The notes beneath the pieces are model-generated. The model did no database searches, was not told where the DNA came from, and saw nothing but the letters and a program-made list of their open reading frames with translations. From JBGOUV01 sp041477815 (GTDB lineage Bacteria > Acidobacteriota > Terriglobia > Bryobacterales > JACQDG01): DNA of 15,784 bases. This document shows positions 1 through 6,909 of the stretch, one piece after another. A program made the position numbers and the translations under genes. The DNA lies in the NCBI GenBank assembly GCA_041477815.1, contig JBGOUV010000133.1:1-15784 (forward strand), read 5' to 3'. Each line of letters begins with the position of its first letter. Position 1 is the stretch's first letter.

Positions 1-170
1 AGCGTCTTGCCCAGGCCGGGGACGCCTTCCAGTAGTACATGGCCGCCGGCGAGCAGGGCGATGATCACGCCGTCCACCACTTCCTGGTGGCCGACTATGA
101 TCTTGCCGATCTCGCTGCGGATGAGGTCAATTTGCTGGGTGATGTGGGAGAGAGAGTTGTCGGAGGGCAC
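1..170 (-). CDS. MoxR-family AAA+ ATPase, N-terminal fragment
   Basis: The reading frame starts with GTG at 170 and runs off the left edge after 56 codons. The fragment reads as a helical N-terminus followed by the KIIVGHQEVV segment typical of MoxR ATPases and a Walker A motif, GVPGLGKT, at residues 49-56. MoxR ATPases are ATP-driven chaperones that act on partner proteins, often together with DUF58 and von Willebrand factor A proteins; those partners would lie outside the window. The start is 3 nt after the stop of the upstream membrane-protein gene, so the two are probably translated from one mRNA. The ribosome-binding site is weak (an A-rich GGAAAAAAAA stretch inside the upstream gene end), which suggests translational coupling. 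Family is clear from Walker A plus context; the exact subfamily cannot be assigned from this length. Confidence 0.85.
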   Translation of the reverse strand, partial: MPSDNSLSHITQQIDLIRSEIGKIIVGHQEVVDGVIIALLAGGHVLLEGVPGLGKT

Positions 171-173
171 CGG

Positions 174-1667
174 TTATTTTTTTTCCGCTTGTCGAATCTT
201 AGAGTAGTATTCCTTAATATACGCCTGGTAGGCCAGGGGAATCTCGTCACGGGAGACCTGTCCGCCGGCATCGCGGTGGTCCCCCTGCTTGGCGCTGAGG
301 GGGGTGCGGAGGGACTGCTTGCCGGATTGGGCCTCCACGGTGACCTCGCCGGTCACATTCTGGGCGCGGCGGCCGTAGAGTTCGGTGAGCTTGCCGAGGG
401 CTTCCTGCTGGAGCGCGTCCTGGATGGCCTTGTCGCCTTCCTGCTGGCCGGCGCCGTCGCCGGACGAACCTTTTTGGCCGCCGTCGGAGGCTTTGGCCCC
501 GCTCTTGGCCGACGCGCCCTGGCCGGTGGCCTGCTGATCGCTTTCAGCGCCCTCGCCCTCGGCGCCCTGCTCGCCGCCGGGCTGCGGTTGGCCGGAGCCT
601 TTTTGTCCCTCGCCCTTGCCCTCCTGCTGCTCGCCGGCGTTGGACGGCGAGCCCTGCTGGCCCTGCTGCTTGCCGTTGCCCTGCGGCTTCTGCTGGAGCT
701 TCGAGAGCATGTTGTTCATGGCCTCGCGCAGCTTGGAGAGCATTGAGTTGGCCTCGGCGCCGGCGGCCGACTGGTTGGAGTTGCTGGACGAATCCTGGTT
801 GCTGCCTTGCTTGGTGTCGGGCTTGGAGAGGCCGTTCTTGGCGTCGCGCTCGAGCATGTCTTCATAGGACTGAATGGGCATGTCGTCACGGTCGCCGGCG
901 CCGGGTTCGCCGAACGGATCGCTGGCCGAAGTATCCTCGGGGTTTCCGGAGGGCGGCCGTCCGGCCTCGGGATCGCTGGTGGCCGCGGCGCCGGGCTTGG
1001 CGGGGTCCTCGCCGGGCTGGCGGTCGGCGGCGATCAGGCTCTCCGGAGTCTCAATCGGAATGCCCTGGGGCTTATTCTTGGCCTGGAGTTGCTCCTGGGG
1101 CGCCTGGTGTTGTTTGGGCAAGGTCCCGTCGGGGTTAAGAGCTTGCTGGATGACGCGGGCCAGCGGCTGGTCCACGCGGAAGGGTTTCTCCAGGAAAAAT
1201 CGTATGGCGCAGAGCGTGGAGGCGACCACCAGGACGCCGGCCAGCGCGTAGAGCGAGCGGGGGGCGGCGACGGGGAAGACGTCCTCGATGGGGGCGGAGG
1301 CGGCCACGCCGGCGGCGGCGCGGCGCTGCTCGTCGGCGGCGGTGGAGGTGGTGTCGAGGAAGTAGACGGCGGTGGAGATCTGGTCGTGGGTGGCGAGCCG
1401 GAGGTCCAGGGTTTGGGAAACCTGGTAGGGAGTGGGCCGGCGCCGGTAGAGACGCCAGCCGGCAAAGGCGAGTCCGGCGAGTACGAACAGGAGGAGCAGG
1501 GGCCAGGCGAACCATTGGCGGCCGGTCAGTAGCAGCAGGACCGGGCCGAGGAGTGCAATGGCGGCGGCCCAGGCCGCTTCCTGCAGGGTCTGGTTGAGAC
1601 GTACTCGGCGGCCGGCGCGCCCGACGGCGGCGGTCAGTTGGTCTCGATCCTGGTCAGCGGCTGGCAT
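174..1667 (-). CDS. membrane protein with long Gln/Gly/Ser-rich region, upstream of moxR
   Basis: A 497-residue protein. Three hydrophobic segments are visible at about 33-49, 52-70 and 138-158, the first two forming a hairpin. After the third, about residues 180-430 are low-complexity and hydrophilic, rich in Gln, Gly, Ser, Asn, Glu and Lys, with a short amphipathic stretch at about 303-326 (MLSKLREAMNNMLSKLQQ). The C-terminal 70 residues look folded again and end in a charged helix (AYQAYIKEYYSKIRQAEKK). I do not recognise a named domain. Similar membrane proteins with disordered tails occur next to MoxR/DUF58 genes in Acidobacteriota and Planctomycetes, so a role in a MoxR-linked envelope complex is an inference from context. 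There is almost no Shine-Dalgarno before the ATG and a TATAAT box ends 11 nt upstream, so the mRNA may be nearly leaderless. Confidence 0.8.
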   Translation of the reverse strand: MPAADQDRDQLTAAVGRAGRRVRLNQTLQEAAWAAAIALLGPVLLLLTGRQWFAWPLLLLFVLAGLAFAGWRLYRRRPTPYQVSQTLDLRLATHDQISTAVYFLDTTSTAADEQRRAAAGVAASAPIEDVFPVAAPRSLYALAGVLVVASTLCAIRFFLEKPFRVDQPLARVIQQALNPDGTLPKQHQAPQEQLQAKNKPQGIPIETPESLIAADRQPGEDPAKPGAAATSDPEAGRPPSGNPEDTSASDPFGEPGAGDRDDMPIQSYEDMLERDAKNGLSKPDTKQGSNQDSSSNSNQSAAGAEANSMLSKLREAMNNMLSKLQQKPQGNGKQQGQQGSPSNAGEQQEGKGEGQKGSGQPQPGGEQGAEGEGAESDQQATGQGASAKSGAKASDGGQKGSSGDGAGQQEGDKAIQDALQQEALGKLTELYGRRAQNVTGEVTVEAQSGKQSLRTPLSAKQGDHRDAGGQVSRDEIPLAYQAYIKEYYSKIRQAEKK

Positions 1668-1678
1668 GGCCTGACATC

Positions 1679-1723
1679 ATTATAGCGCGCCCACCCGACT
1701 GCACCCACCAGTCTGCACCCACC
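1679..1723 (-). promoter_or_regulatory. promoter of the membrane protein-moxR operon with two GGTGGGTGCA repeats
   Basis: On the minus strand a perfect -10 hexamer TATAAT lies at 1684-1679, predicting a transcript start about 5 nt before the ATG at 1667. There is no good -35 hexamer at 17-bp spacing. Instead a 10-bp motif, GGTGGGTGCA, sits at 1709-1700 over the -35 position and again at 1723-1714, 14 bp upstream. A third copy is at 1825-1816. The arrangement suggests an activator or repressor site at an otherwise weak promoter. The motifs are seen directly; the regulatory role is inferred. Confidence 0.5.
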
Positions 1724-1790
1724 TGCTTGCACCAAACCGCGACGGTGAGGGAGTTCACATGGCCATGCGGCTACAACGAAAGATGAAAAC

Positions 1791-1873
1791 GTGGGGCGGC
1801 CCGTGACCGGCTTGGTGCACCCACCGCCAGGCCGGGCCAGGGGGCCCGGCGCGGCCCGGGGGAGCCGCCCCAC
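1791..1873 (-). terminator. nested inverted repeat after the M61 peptidase gene, possible terminator
   Basis: A perfect 10-bp inverted repeat (GTGGGGCGGC at 1791-1800, GCCGCCCCAC at 1864-1873) encloses a second perfect 8-bp hairpin (GCCGGGCC at 1831-1838, loop AGGG, GGCCCGGC at 1843-1850). Read on the minus strand, downstream of the M61 stop codon at 1925, the outer stem is followed by GTTTTCATCTTTC, a T-rich run. It could end M61 transcription before the next operon. The large interior loop is unusual for an intrinsic terminator, so this is tentative. Confidence 0.4.
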
Positions 1874-1924
1874 ATTCGCAGAAGAGCGGTTGCTGCGAGC
1901 GTCCGAACCAACCGCTCCTCACGG

Positions 1925-3652
1925 TCACGGCTGGTGGCGCAGCCAACCATGGCGCAGGGCCAGCTCGTCGCGGGTAGCGTCGGGCTTTTCTTCGATCCGG
2001 TAGGCTACCCGGCGCGAGAAGGCCGGCGTGACGGATAGAGTCCGCCTCTCCCCGCGCCGCTCGATTTCTACCGCCACCGGCGCCCCTGGCTTGGGGTCCA
2101 GCAGCAGCAAAGCCGCCTCCAGAGACCGGTCCACCGGCCGCTCGCCGAGCGAGACGATCCGATCGCCAGGGCGAAGACCGGCCTTCTCGCCCGGTCCGCC
2201 CGGCTCGACAAAGGTGACCGGCAGGCCCACGCCGGAAGCGCGGCCGGCGTCGGCGCCCAGCGAGGGCGCCTCGCTTACCTCGGAGCGGAGCCGGTAACCG
2301 GCGTAGCCCAGGAAGGTGTCCCATTCGACGGGCGCGGCGCGGCGGATCAAGCGGTCGAACAGATCGCCAAGATCGTGGCCGGCCGCTTCCGAGACCAGCC
2401 GCCTCAGGGCGGCGCCGTCCTCGAAGAACTTGCCCTTCTGGGCGTAGTCGGTGTTGAGGCGGCGCAGGACGTCGTCGAGACTGCGCCGGTTGCCGGAGTG
2501 ATGCCGGATGGCCAGGTCCAGCAGGTAGCCGGCCAGCTCGCCCTTGACGTAGTACGAGACGCTGCGGGCCGGGCGGCGGTAGGAGGCGTAGCGCTCCAGC
2601 CAGGCCGAGATGCTGGATTCTTCGGCGGACTGGGTCAAGCGGGCGGGAGCCTGCTCGTAACGGGTAATGTCACCGCCCAGGGCCAGCAGGAAGGACGCCG
2701 CGTCCAGCAGTCCGGCCTGGAGCTGGATGTAGGACCCGTAGGTAGAGGTCACCCCCTCGCAAAACCAAAGAGAGGGCGTAATGTTCTCGCGGGTGTAGTC
2801 GACCGGTTCGAGCGACTGCGGGCGGATGCGCTTGACGCTCCAGAGGTGGAAGAACTCGTGGGCGGTGATGCTGGAGAGAGCGCAGTCACGGCAGGGGGCG
2901 CGGGCGTCGATGGCCGTGCCGTTGGCGTGCTCCATGCCGCCGCCGCCCCCGGGGCGGAAGTGATAGAAGAAGGTGTAGGAGGGAAAGGGAACGTCCTGCA
3001 TGATGTCGGTGGCGGCTTGGGCGATCTTACGGGCGGAGGCTTCCAGAAGCGGGAGGTCGTAGTCGGCGGGGTCGGCGTCCACCACCAGGCGCAACCGGCG
3101 GCCTCCGACGGTGAAGCTGGTCTCGGCAAAGGCGGAGATTTCGGCGGGCGCGTCGACCAGCTCGTCGTAGGTGCGGGCCTGGAAGACACCGTCGCGGTGG
3201 GGCAGTTCGAGAGCGATCTTCCACTTGGCCGGGACATTGCGGAAAACCAGGCCGATCGGCTCCCGGAGGCGGTCGACCGGATAGATCAGGACCTGGGCGA
3301 AGTTGAGGAAGACGTGACGTTCGGAGGCGTTGGCGCCGAAGGGGCCGGGATTGTCCGCCCAATAGCGGTAGCGAACGCGGACCCGCTCGCCCGGCGCCGC
3401 CTCCACCCGCCAGCGCGAGGGGGCGAGGAGACGATGGGGCCGGGAGGCCTCGAAGGTGGTCACGTACTGGGAGAAATCGCGGATCTGGTAGGTGGCGTTC
3501 CACACCGGCATCTGGAAGTCGCACGCGGCCGAGCGGCAGGTAGTCTCGACCGTGATGAGGAGGGTCCGGGCGGAGGCCTGGGAGAGGTCGATTTCGTAGC
3601 GGGTGTCGGCGGCGGATGCGACGAGGCACAGCAGTGCCGGCAGCAAGCGCAT
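1925..3652 (-). CDS. M61-family metallopeptidase with C-terminal PDZ domain, exported
   Basis: A 575-residue protein with a short signal peptide (MRLLPALLCLVASAAD). The peptidase M61 (glycyl aminopeptidase-like) core shows GGGGGMEH at 235-242, the zinc motif HEFFHLW at 265-271 (H265, E266, H269) and a downstream glutamate in WFCEG (E299), the expected third zinc ligand. The N-terminal beta-rich region (about 15-180) corresponds to the M61 N-terminal domain. A PDZ domain covers about 465-545, with the carboxylate-binding loop region around VGLPVTFVEPGGPGEKAGLRPGD. It should be an envelope or secreted zinc peptidase. All catalytic residues are present. A TAGTAT hexamer ends 6 nt upstream of the ATG and there is little Shine-Dalgarno, so the mRNA may be leaderless. 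It stands alone, separated from the next minus-strand gene by about 257 nt. Confidence 0.9.
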   Translation of the reverse strand: MRLLPALLCLVASAADTRYEIDLSQASARTLLITVETTCRSAACDFQMPVWNATYQIRDFSQYVTTFEASRPHRLLAPSRWRVEAAPGERVRVRYRYWADNPGPFGANASERHVFLNFAQVLIYPVDRLREPIGLVFRNVPAKWKIALELPHRDGVFQARTYDELVDAPAEISAFAETSFTVGGRRLRLVVDADPADYDLPLLEASARKIAQAATDIMQDVPFPSYTFFYHFRPGGGGGMEHANGTAIDARAPCRDCALSSITAHEFFHLWSVKRIRPQSLEPVDYTRENITPSLWFCEGVTSTYGSYIQLQAGLLDAASFLLALGGDITRYEQAPARLTQSAEESSISAWLERYASYRRPARSVSYYVKGELAGYLLDLAIRHHSGNRRSLDDVLRRLNTDYAQKGKFFEDGAALRRLVSEAAGHDLGDLFDRLIRRAAPVEWDTFLGYAGYRLRSEVSEAPSLGADAGRASGVGLPVTFVEPGGPGEKAGLRPGDRIVSLGERPVDRSLEAALLLLDPKPGAPVAVEIERRGERRTLSVTPAFSRRVAYRIEEKPDATRDELALRHGWLRHQP

Positions 3653-3699
3653 CCGCCTATACTAGCAGGTCATTTGGCCGAGCGAGGGGGTCGATTAGC

Positions 3700-3740
3700 T
3701 TAACCATGGTCTGTGACTATGGTATGATGTCCCAGGGAGA
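3700..3740 (+). promoter_or_regulatory. candidate promoter/operator and RBS of the toxin-antitoxin pair
   Basis: TTAACC at 3700-3705 and TATGAT at 3723-3728 are separated by 17 bp, a plausible sigma-70 type promoter (4/6 and 5/6 matches). Between and over them lie ACCATGGT (3703-3710, a perfect palindrome) and ACTATGGT (3716-3723), a pair of related 8-mers 13 bp apart that could be the antitoxin's autoregulatory operator. AGGGAGA at 3734-3740 is a good Shine-Dalgarno for the ATG at 3745. Sequence matches are direct; function is inferred. Confidence 0.4.
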
Positions 3741-3744
3741 TCCG

Positions 3745-3987
3745 ATGGAGCAGATGGCGATATCGGTATTCAAGGCGAAGTGTCTCGCCGTCTTGGAAAG
3801 GGTCCGACGCACCCGGCGCCCGATTCTGGTGACGCGGTTCGGCGAGCCGGTGGCGGAGGTCCTTCCGCCATCGACTCCGCCACGGCCGCCGAGCTGGCTG
3901 GGAGACATGCGGGGAACCGGGCGGATCGTCGGCGACATCGTGGCGCCCGCGGCGGAAGAAGGCGAGTGGGAGGCGCTCGATTCGTGA
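3745..3987 (+). CDS. Phd/YefM-family antitoxin
   Basis: An 80-residue protein. The N-terminal 42 residues match the Phd/YefM antitoxin fold: MAISVFKAKCLAVLERVRR (residues 4-22) followed by a strand RPILVTRFGEPVAEVLPP, the usual DNA-binding dimer layout. The C-terminal half (43-80), Pro-rich then acidic, would be the disordered toxin-neutralising tail. The ATG at 3745 is chosen over in-frame upstream ATGs because AGGGAGA precedes it by 4 nt and because the family homology begins just after it. Its stop codon overlaps the GTG start of the PIN toxin by 4 nt (GTGA), typical of translationally coupled type II toxin-antitoxin operons. It probably represses its own promoter together with the toxin. 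Confidence 0.85.
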   Translation: MEQMAISVFKAKCLAVLERVRRTRRPILVTRFGEPVAEVLPPSTPPRPPSWLGDMRGTGRIVGDIVAPAAEEGEWEALDS

Positions 3988-4379
3988 GGGTCCTGCTGGA
4001 CACGCACATATGGCTATGGAGCCGGTTACAGCCGGAGAGGCTGACCGGGACCGTGGCCGCCACGCTGGAGAATCCGGAGAACGAGGTGTGGTTATCTCCG
4101 ATCAGTATCTGGGAGCTGGCGCTTCTGGTGGAGAGGGGACGAGTGGTCCTGGACCGGGGAGTGGGGGCGTGGGTGGGGAAGGCGATGCAGGCGGTTCCGC
4201 TGCACGAGGCGGTCCTGACCCACGAAGTCGCCCTGGAAAGCCGTCGGGTGGATCTTCCTCACCGGGACCCGGCCGATCGGTTTCTGGCGGCCACGGCCAG
4301 AGTGTTCGATCTGACGCTGATCACGGCGGACGAGCGTCTGATCGGGGCTCCGGGGCTGTCTGTTCTTGCCAACCGTTAG
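3984..4379 (+). CDS. PIN-domain toxin (VapC-like ribonuclease)
   Basis: A 131-residue PIN-domain protein. The acidic metal-binding residues of the PIN nuclease site are visible: D6 in MRVLLDTHIWLW, E44 in SIWELALL, D95/D98 in HRDPADRFLAATA, and D116 in LITADERL. PIN toxins are Mg-dependent endoribonucleases that cut tRNA or rRNA and are held inactive by the cognate antitoxin. The start is GTG at 3984, overlapping the antitoxin stop by 4 nt; the frame is open upstream but that part is only the antitoxin gene read in another frame. The length is normal for the family and no active-site residue is missing, so the toxin is probably functional. It is convergent with the XRE regulator gene (21 nt apart). 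Confidence 0.88.
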   Translation: MRVLLDTHIWLWSRLQPERLTGTVAATLENPENEVWLSPISIWELALLVERGRVVLDRGVGAWVGKAMQAVPLHEAVLTHEVALESRRVDLPHRDPADRFLAATARVFDLTLITADERLIGAPGLSVLANR

Positions 4380-4400
4380 GGTGGCAATTGGACAACTCCG

Positions 4401-4741
4401 CTAACGGCTGCGCGCTGAGGCGCTTCGCATGCCAGTCTGGTCGCGCCTGGCGGATTTCCCGGCCCGCTTCCAGCTCGGCGGTTCAGCACTGAGTTTCACC
4501 TCCGACTCAAGCGCGTACACCACTTCCGCCAGAGTGCGCACCGTCATATTGGCCCGGCCGCTCAGCAGTTGCGTCACCCAGACACGGGACTTGTCCAATC
4601 GCCGGGCCAGTTCCGCCTTGTTCACCTTTTGCTCGGTCATCCGCCGGGCAATCAGCTCCGAGGCATCGGTTACGAGGCTTTCGATGGCGAAGAGCTCCGG
4701 AATTCCGGATCTTGCATCAGAGCGTCATGCTGCATTTTCAT
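4401..4741 (-). pseudogene. XRE-family helix-turn-helix regulator, apparent 1-nt deletion
   Basis: The long open frame (ATG at 4640, 79 residues) begins in the middle of the expected domain: it carries the helix-turn-helix (NKAELARRLDKSRVWVTQLL, then NMTVRTLAEVVYAL). The family N-terminus is found in another frame: ATG at 4741 preceded by AGAGGAAG gives MKMQHDALMQDPEFR, ending at 4697. The other frame continues from there as ELFAIESLVTDASELIARR into the HTH. Joining them requires one missing base near 4697 (CGGAG where CGGGAG is expected) and restores a normal protein of about 113 residues. The 4741 start lies 9 nt after the transporter stop, so it was built as the second gene of that operon. 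No slippery heptamer is visible, so mutation or sequencing error is likelier than programmed frameshifting. A shortened protein from 4640 could still hold the HTH. Confidence 0.7.
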
Positions 4742-4750
4742 CGCTTCCTC

Positions 4751-5911
4751 TTATCCCTCCTCTGCCGGAAACCGGGCCGCCCGCAGCATCCAGGTGAGAC
4801 CCAGTCCCAACGCAAACCCGAGAGCGATGTTGTTGAGCCCCAGGCACGCGCCGGCCGTCACCAGCATGGGCAGCGCGTCGATGCGGCGGGTCTGGTCCCG
4901 AGCCACCAGGGCCAACTCCAGCCCGCTGAAGGCCAGCATCACCCCCAGCACGCTGGCCGGAAACGCCTGGCACAGGGCCATGAGCGACGCTCCCAACGCT
5001 ACTGCTACTACTATCTTGACCGCCCCGAGGAACAGGATGGAACCATTGGTTCGCGCCCCGAAGCGGTGCTGGCCGGCCAGGCCTCCCGCTCCGTGACACA
5101 TGGGCATGGCCCCGAACCACACCCCCACCAGGTTCATCAGCCCTACCGACACCGCCACCCGGCGCGGCGTCGCCGGCCGCTCGGGGAACAGGTCCACCGA
5201 CAGGGCGCACACCGCGATTACGGAGTTCAGCGTCGTCAGCGGAATTTGCGGCAGCGCCGCGCGGGCAAAGCTGGTGCGGAAATCCATCCAGCCTGGCGGG
5301 GCCCAGTGGGGCAGGGAAAGGCTGAGTCCCAGCGTTCCCAGGACCTCCGGGTGTTTCCACACCGCCAGCGCCAGCCCCGCTACGAACAACACCAGCGCCG
5401 CCGGCACCCGCCGCGAGAAGAACAGCAGGATCACTACCAGCGCCCCGGCCAACCCGGTGAGGTAGCTGTCCGGCCCCACCCATTGTTTGGTACCCGCCAC
5501 CATCTGCAGGGCCTTCATCAGCAGCGACAAGCCCAGCGCCAACTGCAGCCCCCGCACCACGCTCTTCGGCACCACCCGATTGAGCCACTCGATCCATCCG
5601 GTCAGCCCCAGCGCCAGGATCACCGCGCTCACCATCGCTCCGGCGGCTACGATCTGGCCGGGGGTGAGTCCTTCGGTGAGGGCCACGGCGGAGATGGCCT
5701 TCATCGGCTGGACGGCCATGGGAATGGCGAAGGTCAGCCCGGTTACCACGTTGAACGCCCCGGCGAAGAACAGGGCGGCCGAGAAGTCCAGACCGTTCTG
5801 CGCCGCCATGCCCACCAGCAGCGGCAGAAACGTCCCCAAATCGCCCAGCGATCCGCCGATCTCGTGACGATCGAGCCGCGCCTGTGCCAGCGTGTGCATC
5901 TTCCGTATCAT
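4751..5911 (-). CDS. MOT1-type molybdate/sulfate transporter
   Basis: A 386-residue, strongly hydrophobic protein with about ten predicted membrane segments. It carries the signatures of the MOT1 branch of SulP-like anion transporters: GDLGTFLPLLVG at 23-34, PMAVQPMKAI at 64-73, and a long conserved stretch around 268-290 (AMPMCHGAGG followed by GQHRFGARTNG). Members of this family take up molybdate, and some may carry sulfate; there is no STAS domain, as expected for MOT1. It should sit in the inner membrane. It is followed after 9 nt by the XRE regulator gene on the same strand. No molybdate-responsive ModE box or Moco riboswitch was recognised upstream, and no molybdenum-cofactor genes are in the window, so the substrate is inferred from family only. 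The start at 5911 has a weak RBS (AAAGAG); ATG at 5899 is an alternative. Confidence 0.85.
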   Translation of the reverse strand: MIRKMHTLAQARLDRHEIGGSLGDLGTFLPLLVGMAAQNGLDFSAALFFAGAFNVVTGLTFAIPMAVQPMKAISAVALTEGLTPGQIVAAGAMVSAVILALGLTGWIEWLNRVVPKSVVRGLQLALGLSLLMKALQMVAGTKQWVGPDSYLTGLAGALVVILLFFSRRVPAALVLFVAGLALAVWKHPEVLGTLGLSLSLPHWAPPGWMDFRTSFARAALPQIPLTTLNSVIAVCALSVDLFPERPATPRRVAVSVGLMNLVGVWFGAMPMCHGAGGLAGQHRFGARTNGSILFLGAVKIVVAVALGASLMALCQAFPASVLGVMLAFSGLELALVARDQTRRIDALPMLVTAGACLGLNNIALGFALGLGLTWMLRAARFPAEEG

Positions 5912-6024
5912 GACACAGCTCTTTGGTCTGCCTTCACATACCGGCGCGTCGCGAAAGCTCGATTCGGTGACGCCTTCCGCCCAACCCGGCGACTTCGGCG
6001 ACTTCAGGCGACTTCACGGCCCCC

Positions 6025-6053
6025 TTGCGCCAGTCGCGCTCGGCCAGTACACT
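6025..6053 (+). promoter_or_regulatory. candidate promoter of the small Tat-exported protein
   Basis: TTGCGC (6025-6030) and TACACT (6048-6053) are 17 bp apart, predicting a start near 6060, a few bases before the ATG at 6065. The match is moderate (-35 TTG conserved, -10 4/6). Just upstream, at 5988-6015, are three GGCGACTTC repeats spaced 9 and 10 bp. Confidence 0.3.
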
Positions 6054-6064
6054 GGTCAGGGGAA

Positions 6065-6454
6065 ATGCTAGACCGACGAACCTTCCTGGCCGCCCTGGCG
6101 GCCGCGCCCCAGCGCAAATCACGCAAGGAGCCACGCAAAGCCGACATCCAACTGGTGCGCCTCGCCTCCACCCGCCAGGAAGGACGCATCACCTACGAAG
6201 GCGTCGTCAGGATCACCGGCGAAAGGCCGGTCACCGGGCTTACCCTGCAATTCGAGTTCTTCGAGTCGCGCCGCGTCCTGCTCAGCCAGCAAAAGATCCA
6301 AATCGACCAGACTACCCTGGCTCCGGGCGACGAGAAACAGTTCTCCTTACAGGGCAACGACGTCCCACGCGCCGTCAGCTTCCGCGTCCAGGCTTGCGAC
6401 GCCGGCGGTCGAGACCTGAACGTGGCGGGCGAAGGCCCCTACCCCCTGGACTAA
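6065..6454 (+). CDS. small exported protein with Tat-like signal, FxLYD-like domain
   Basis: A 129-residue protein. The N-terminus MLDRRTFLAALAAAP has a twin arginine followed by T-F-L and a short hydrophobic stretch, which fits a Tat signal. The rest (about 26-115) is beta-rich and resembles FxLYD-type Ig-like domains: a strand with TYEGVVRITGERPVTGLTLQFEFF, then LAPGDEKQFSLQG and a final strand SFRVQACDAGG. Such domains occur in extracytoplasmic proteins of unknown function. AGGGG lies just before the ATG, with rather short spacing. The gene is divergent from the transporter and overlaps the end of the convergent winged-helix gene by 4 nt. The frame is open far upstream on this strand, but only as antisense to the transporter gene. 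Function unknown. Confidence 0.7.
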   Translation: MLDRRTFLAALAAAPQRKSRKEPRKADIQLVRLASTRQEGRITYEGVVRITGERPVTGLTLQFEFFESRRVLLSQQKIQIDQTTLAPGDEKQFSLQGNDVPRAVSFRVQACDAGGRDLNVAGEGPYPLD

Positions 6455-6831
6455 CCAGTCGCTACGGCCCAGCCCGGGCTGCCCACCGCCCACTCGCCGC
6501 TACCCACTGCCGACCGCTGCCGGTAGGGCTGGAACCGGTATCCGACCCCGAAGATCGTCTCGATGTACTGGTCGGTGAAAGGGGCTAACTTCTTCCGTAC
6601 CCGCCGGATGTGAACGTCCAACGTTCGCGTGCGGACCCCTTCGCTGTAACCCCAAACCTGCCGCAGCAGCGCGTCCCGGGGCACGATCTCCCCCGCGTTT
6701 TGCGCCAGCAACGCCAACAGCTCGTACTCCTTACGAGTCAGCGTGACCAGCGCGCCATCCACCTCTACCTGACGCCGGGCAAAACTAATGTTCAGGTGCG
6801 TATCTTCGTATCCGTTTAGACCAAGAAGCAT
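6451..6831 (-). CDS. orphan OmpR/PhoB-type winged-helix transcription regulator (no receiver domain)
   Basis: A 126-residue protein consisting of a single Trans_reg_C winged-helix domain at about 12-103: strand-rich start (HLNISFARRQVEVDG), LTRKEYELLALLAQNAGEIV, the recognition region around VRTRTLDVHIRRVRKKL, and the wing ETIFGVGYRFQPYR. These domains normally follow a phosphorylatable receiver domain, which is absent here with no room for one. A GAGGTGGGA Shine-Dalgarno precedes the ATG at 6831. The last 20 residues (GSGEWAVGSPGWAV) are low-complexity and translated from an AGTGGG/GGTGGG-rich stretch, so they probably have no function. A tandem 11-bp repeat about 57 bp upstream of its start is a likely target. 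It would act as a constitutive or ligand/partner-controlled DNA-binding protein. Confidence 0.85.
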   Translation of the reverse strand: MLLGLNGYEDTHLNISFARRQVEVDGALVTLTRKEYELLALLAQNAGEIVPRDALLRQVWGYSEGVRTRTLDVHIRRVRKKLAPFTDQYIETIFGVGYRFQPYRQRSAVGSGEWAVGSPGWAVATG

Positions 6832-6887
6832 GTGCTTCCCACCTCAATTCCGATGGTAAGGAGTACGCTCCGGGGAGTCGTTTTCGA

Positions 6888-6909
6888 TTTGTAAAAGGTT
6901 TGTAAAAGG
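6888..6909. promoter_or_regulatory. perfect tandem 11-bp repeat, likely winged-helix regulator site
   Basis: TTTGTAAAAGG occurs twice in immediate succession (6888-6898 and 6899-6909); on the other strand it reads CCTTTTACAAA. OmpR/PhoB-type winged-helix proteins bind head-to-tail direct repeats with 10-11 bp spacing, as in the pho box. The repeat lies between the orphan winged-helix gene (minus) and the 59-residue AT-hook gene (plus), so it is placed to control either or both. A loose TGTAAA at 6918-6923 could be a plus-strand -10. Confidence 0.6.

Noticed and set aside
39..1532. Long plus-strand Leu/Gly/Ala-rich frames opposite the Gln-rich membrane protein
   Set aside because: They are reverse-strand shadows of the low-complexity region and have no RBS or family match.
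2375..3703. 442-residue plus-strand frame opposite the M61 peptidase
   Set aside because: Mirror frame of a GC-rich gene; Gly/Val/Ala-rich without domain features, whereas the minus strand shows the full M61 catalytic motifs.
4690..4705. Programmed ribosomal frameshift in the XRE gene
   Set aside because: No slippery heptamer or obvious stimulatory structure is seen at the junction; a base deletion or error is simpler.
4712..6064. Long plus-strand frame running into the small Tat protein
   Set aside because: It is antisense to the MOT1 transporter and its composition (Gln, His, Arg repeats) is that of a shadow frame.
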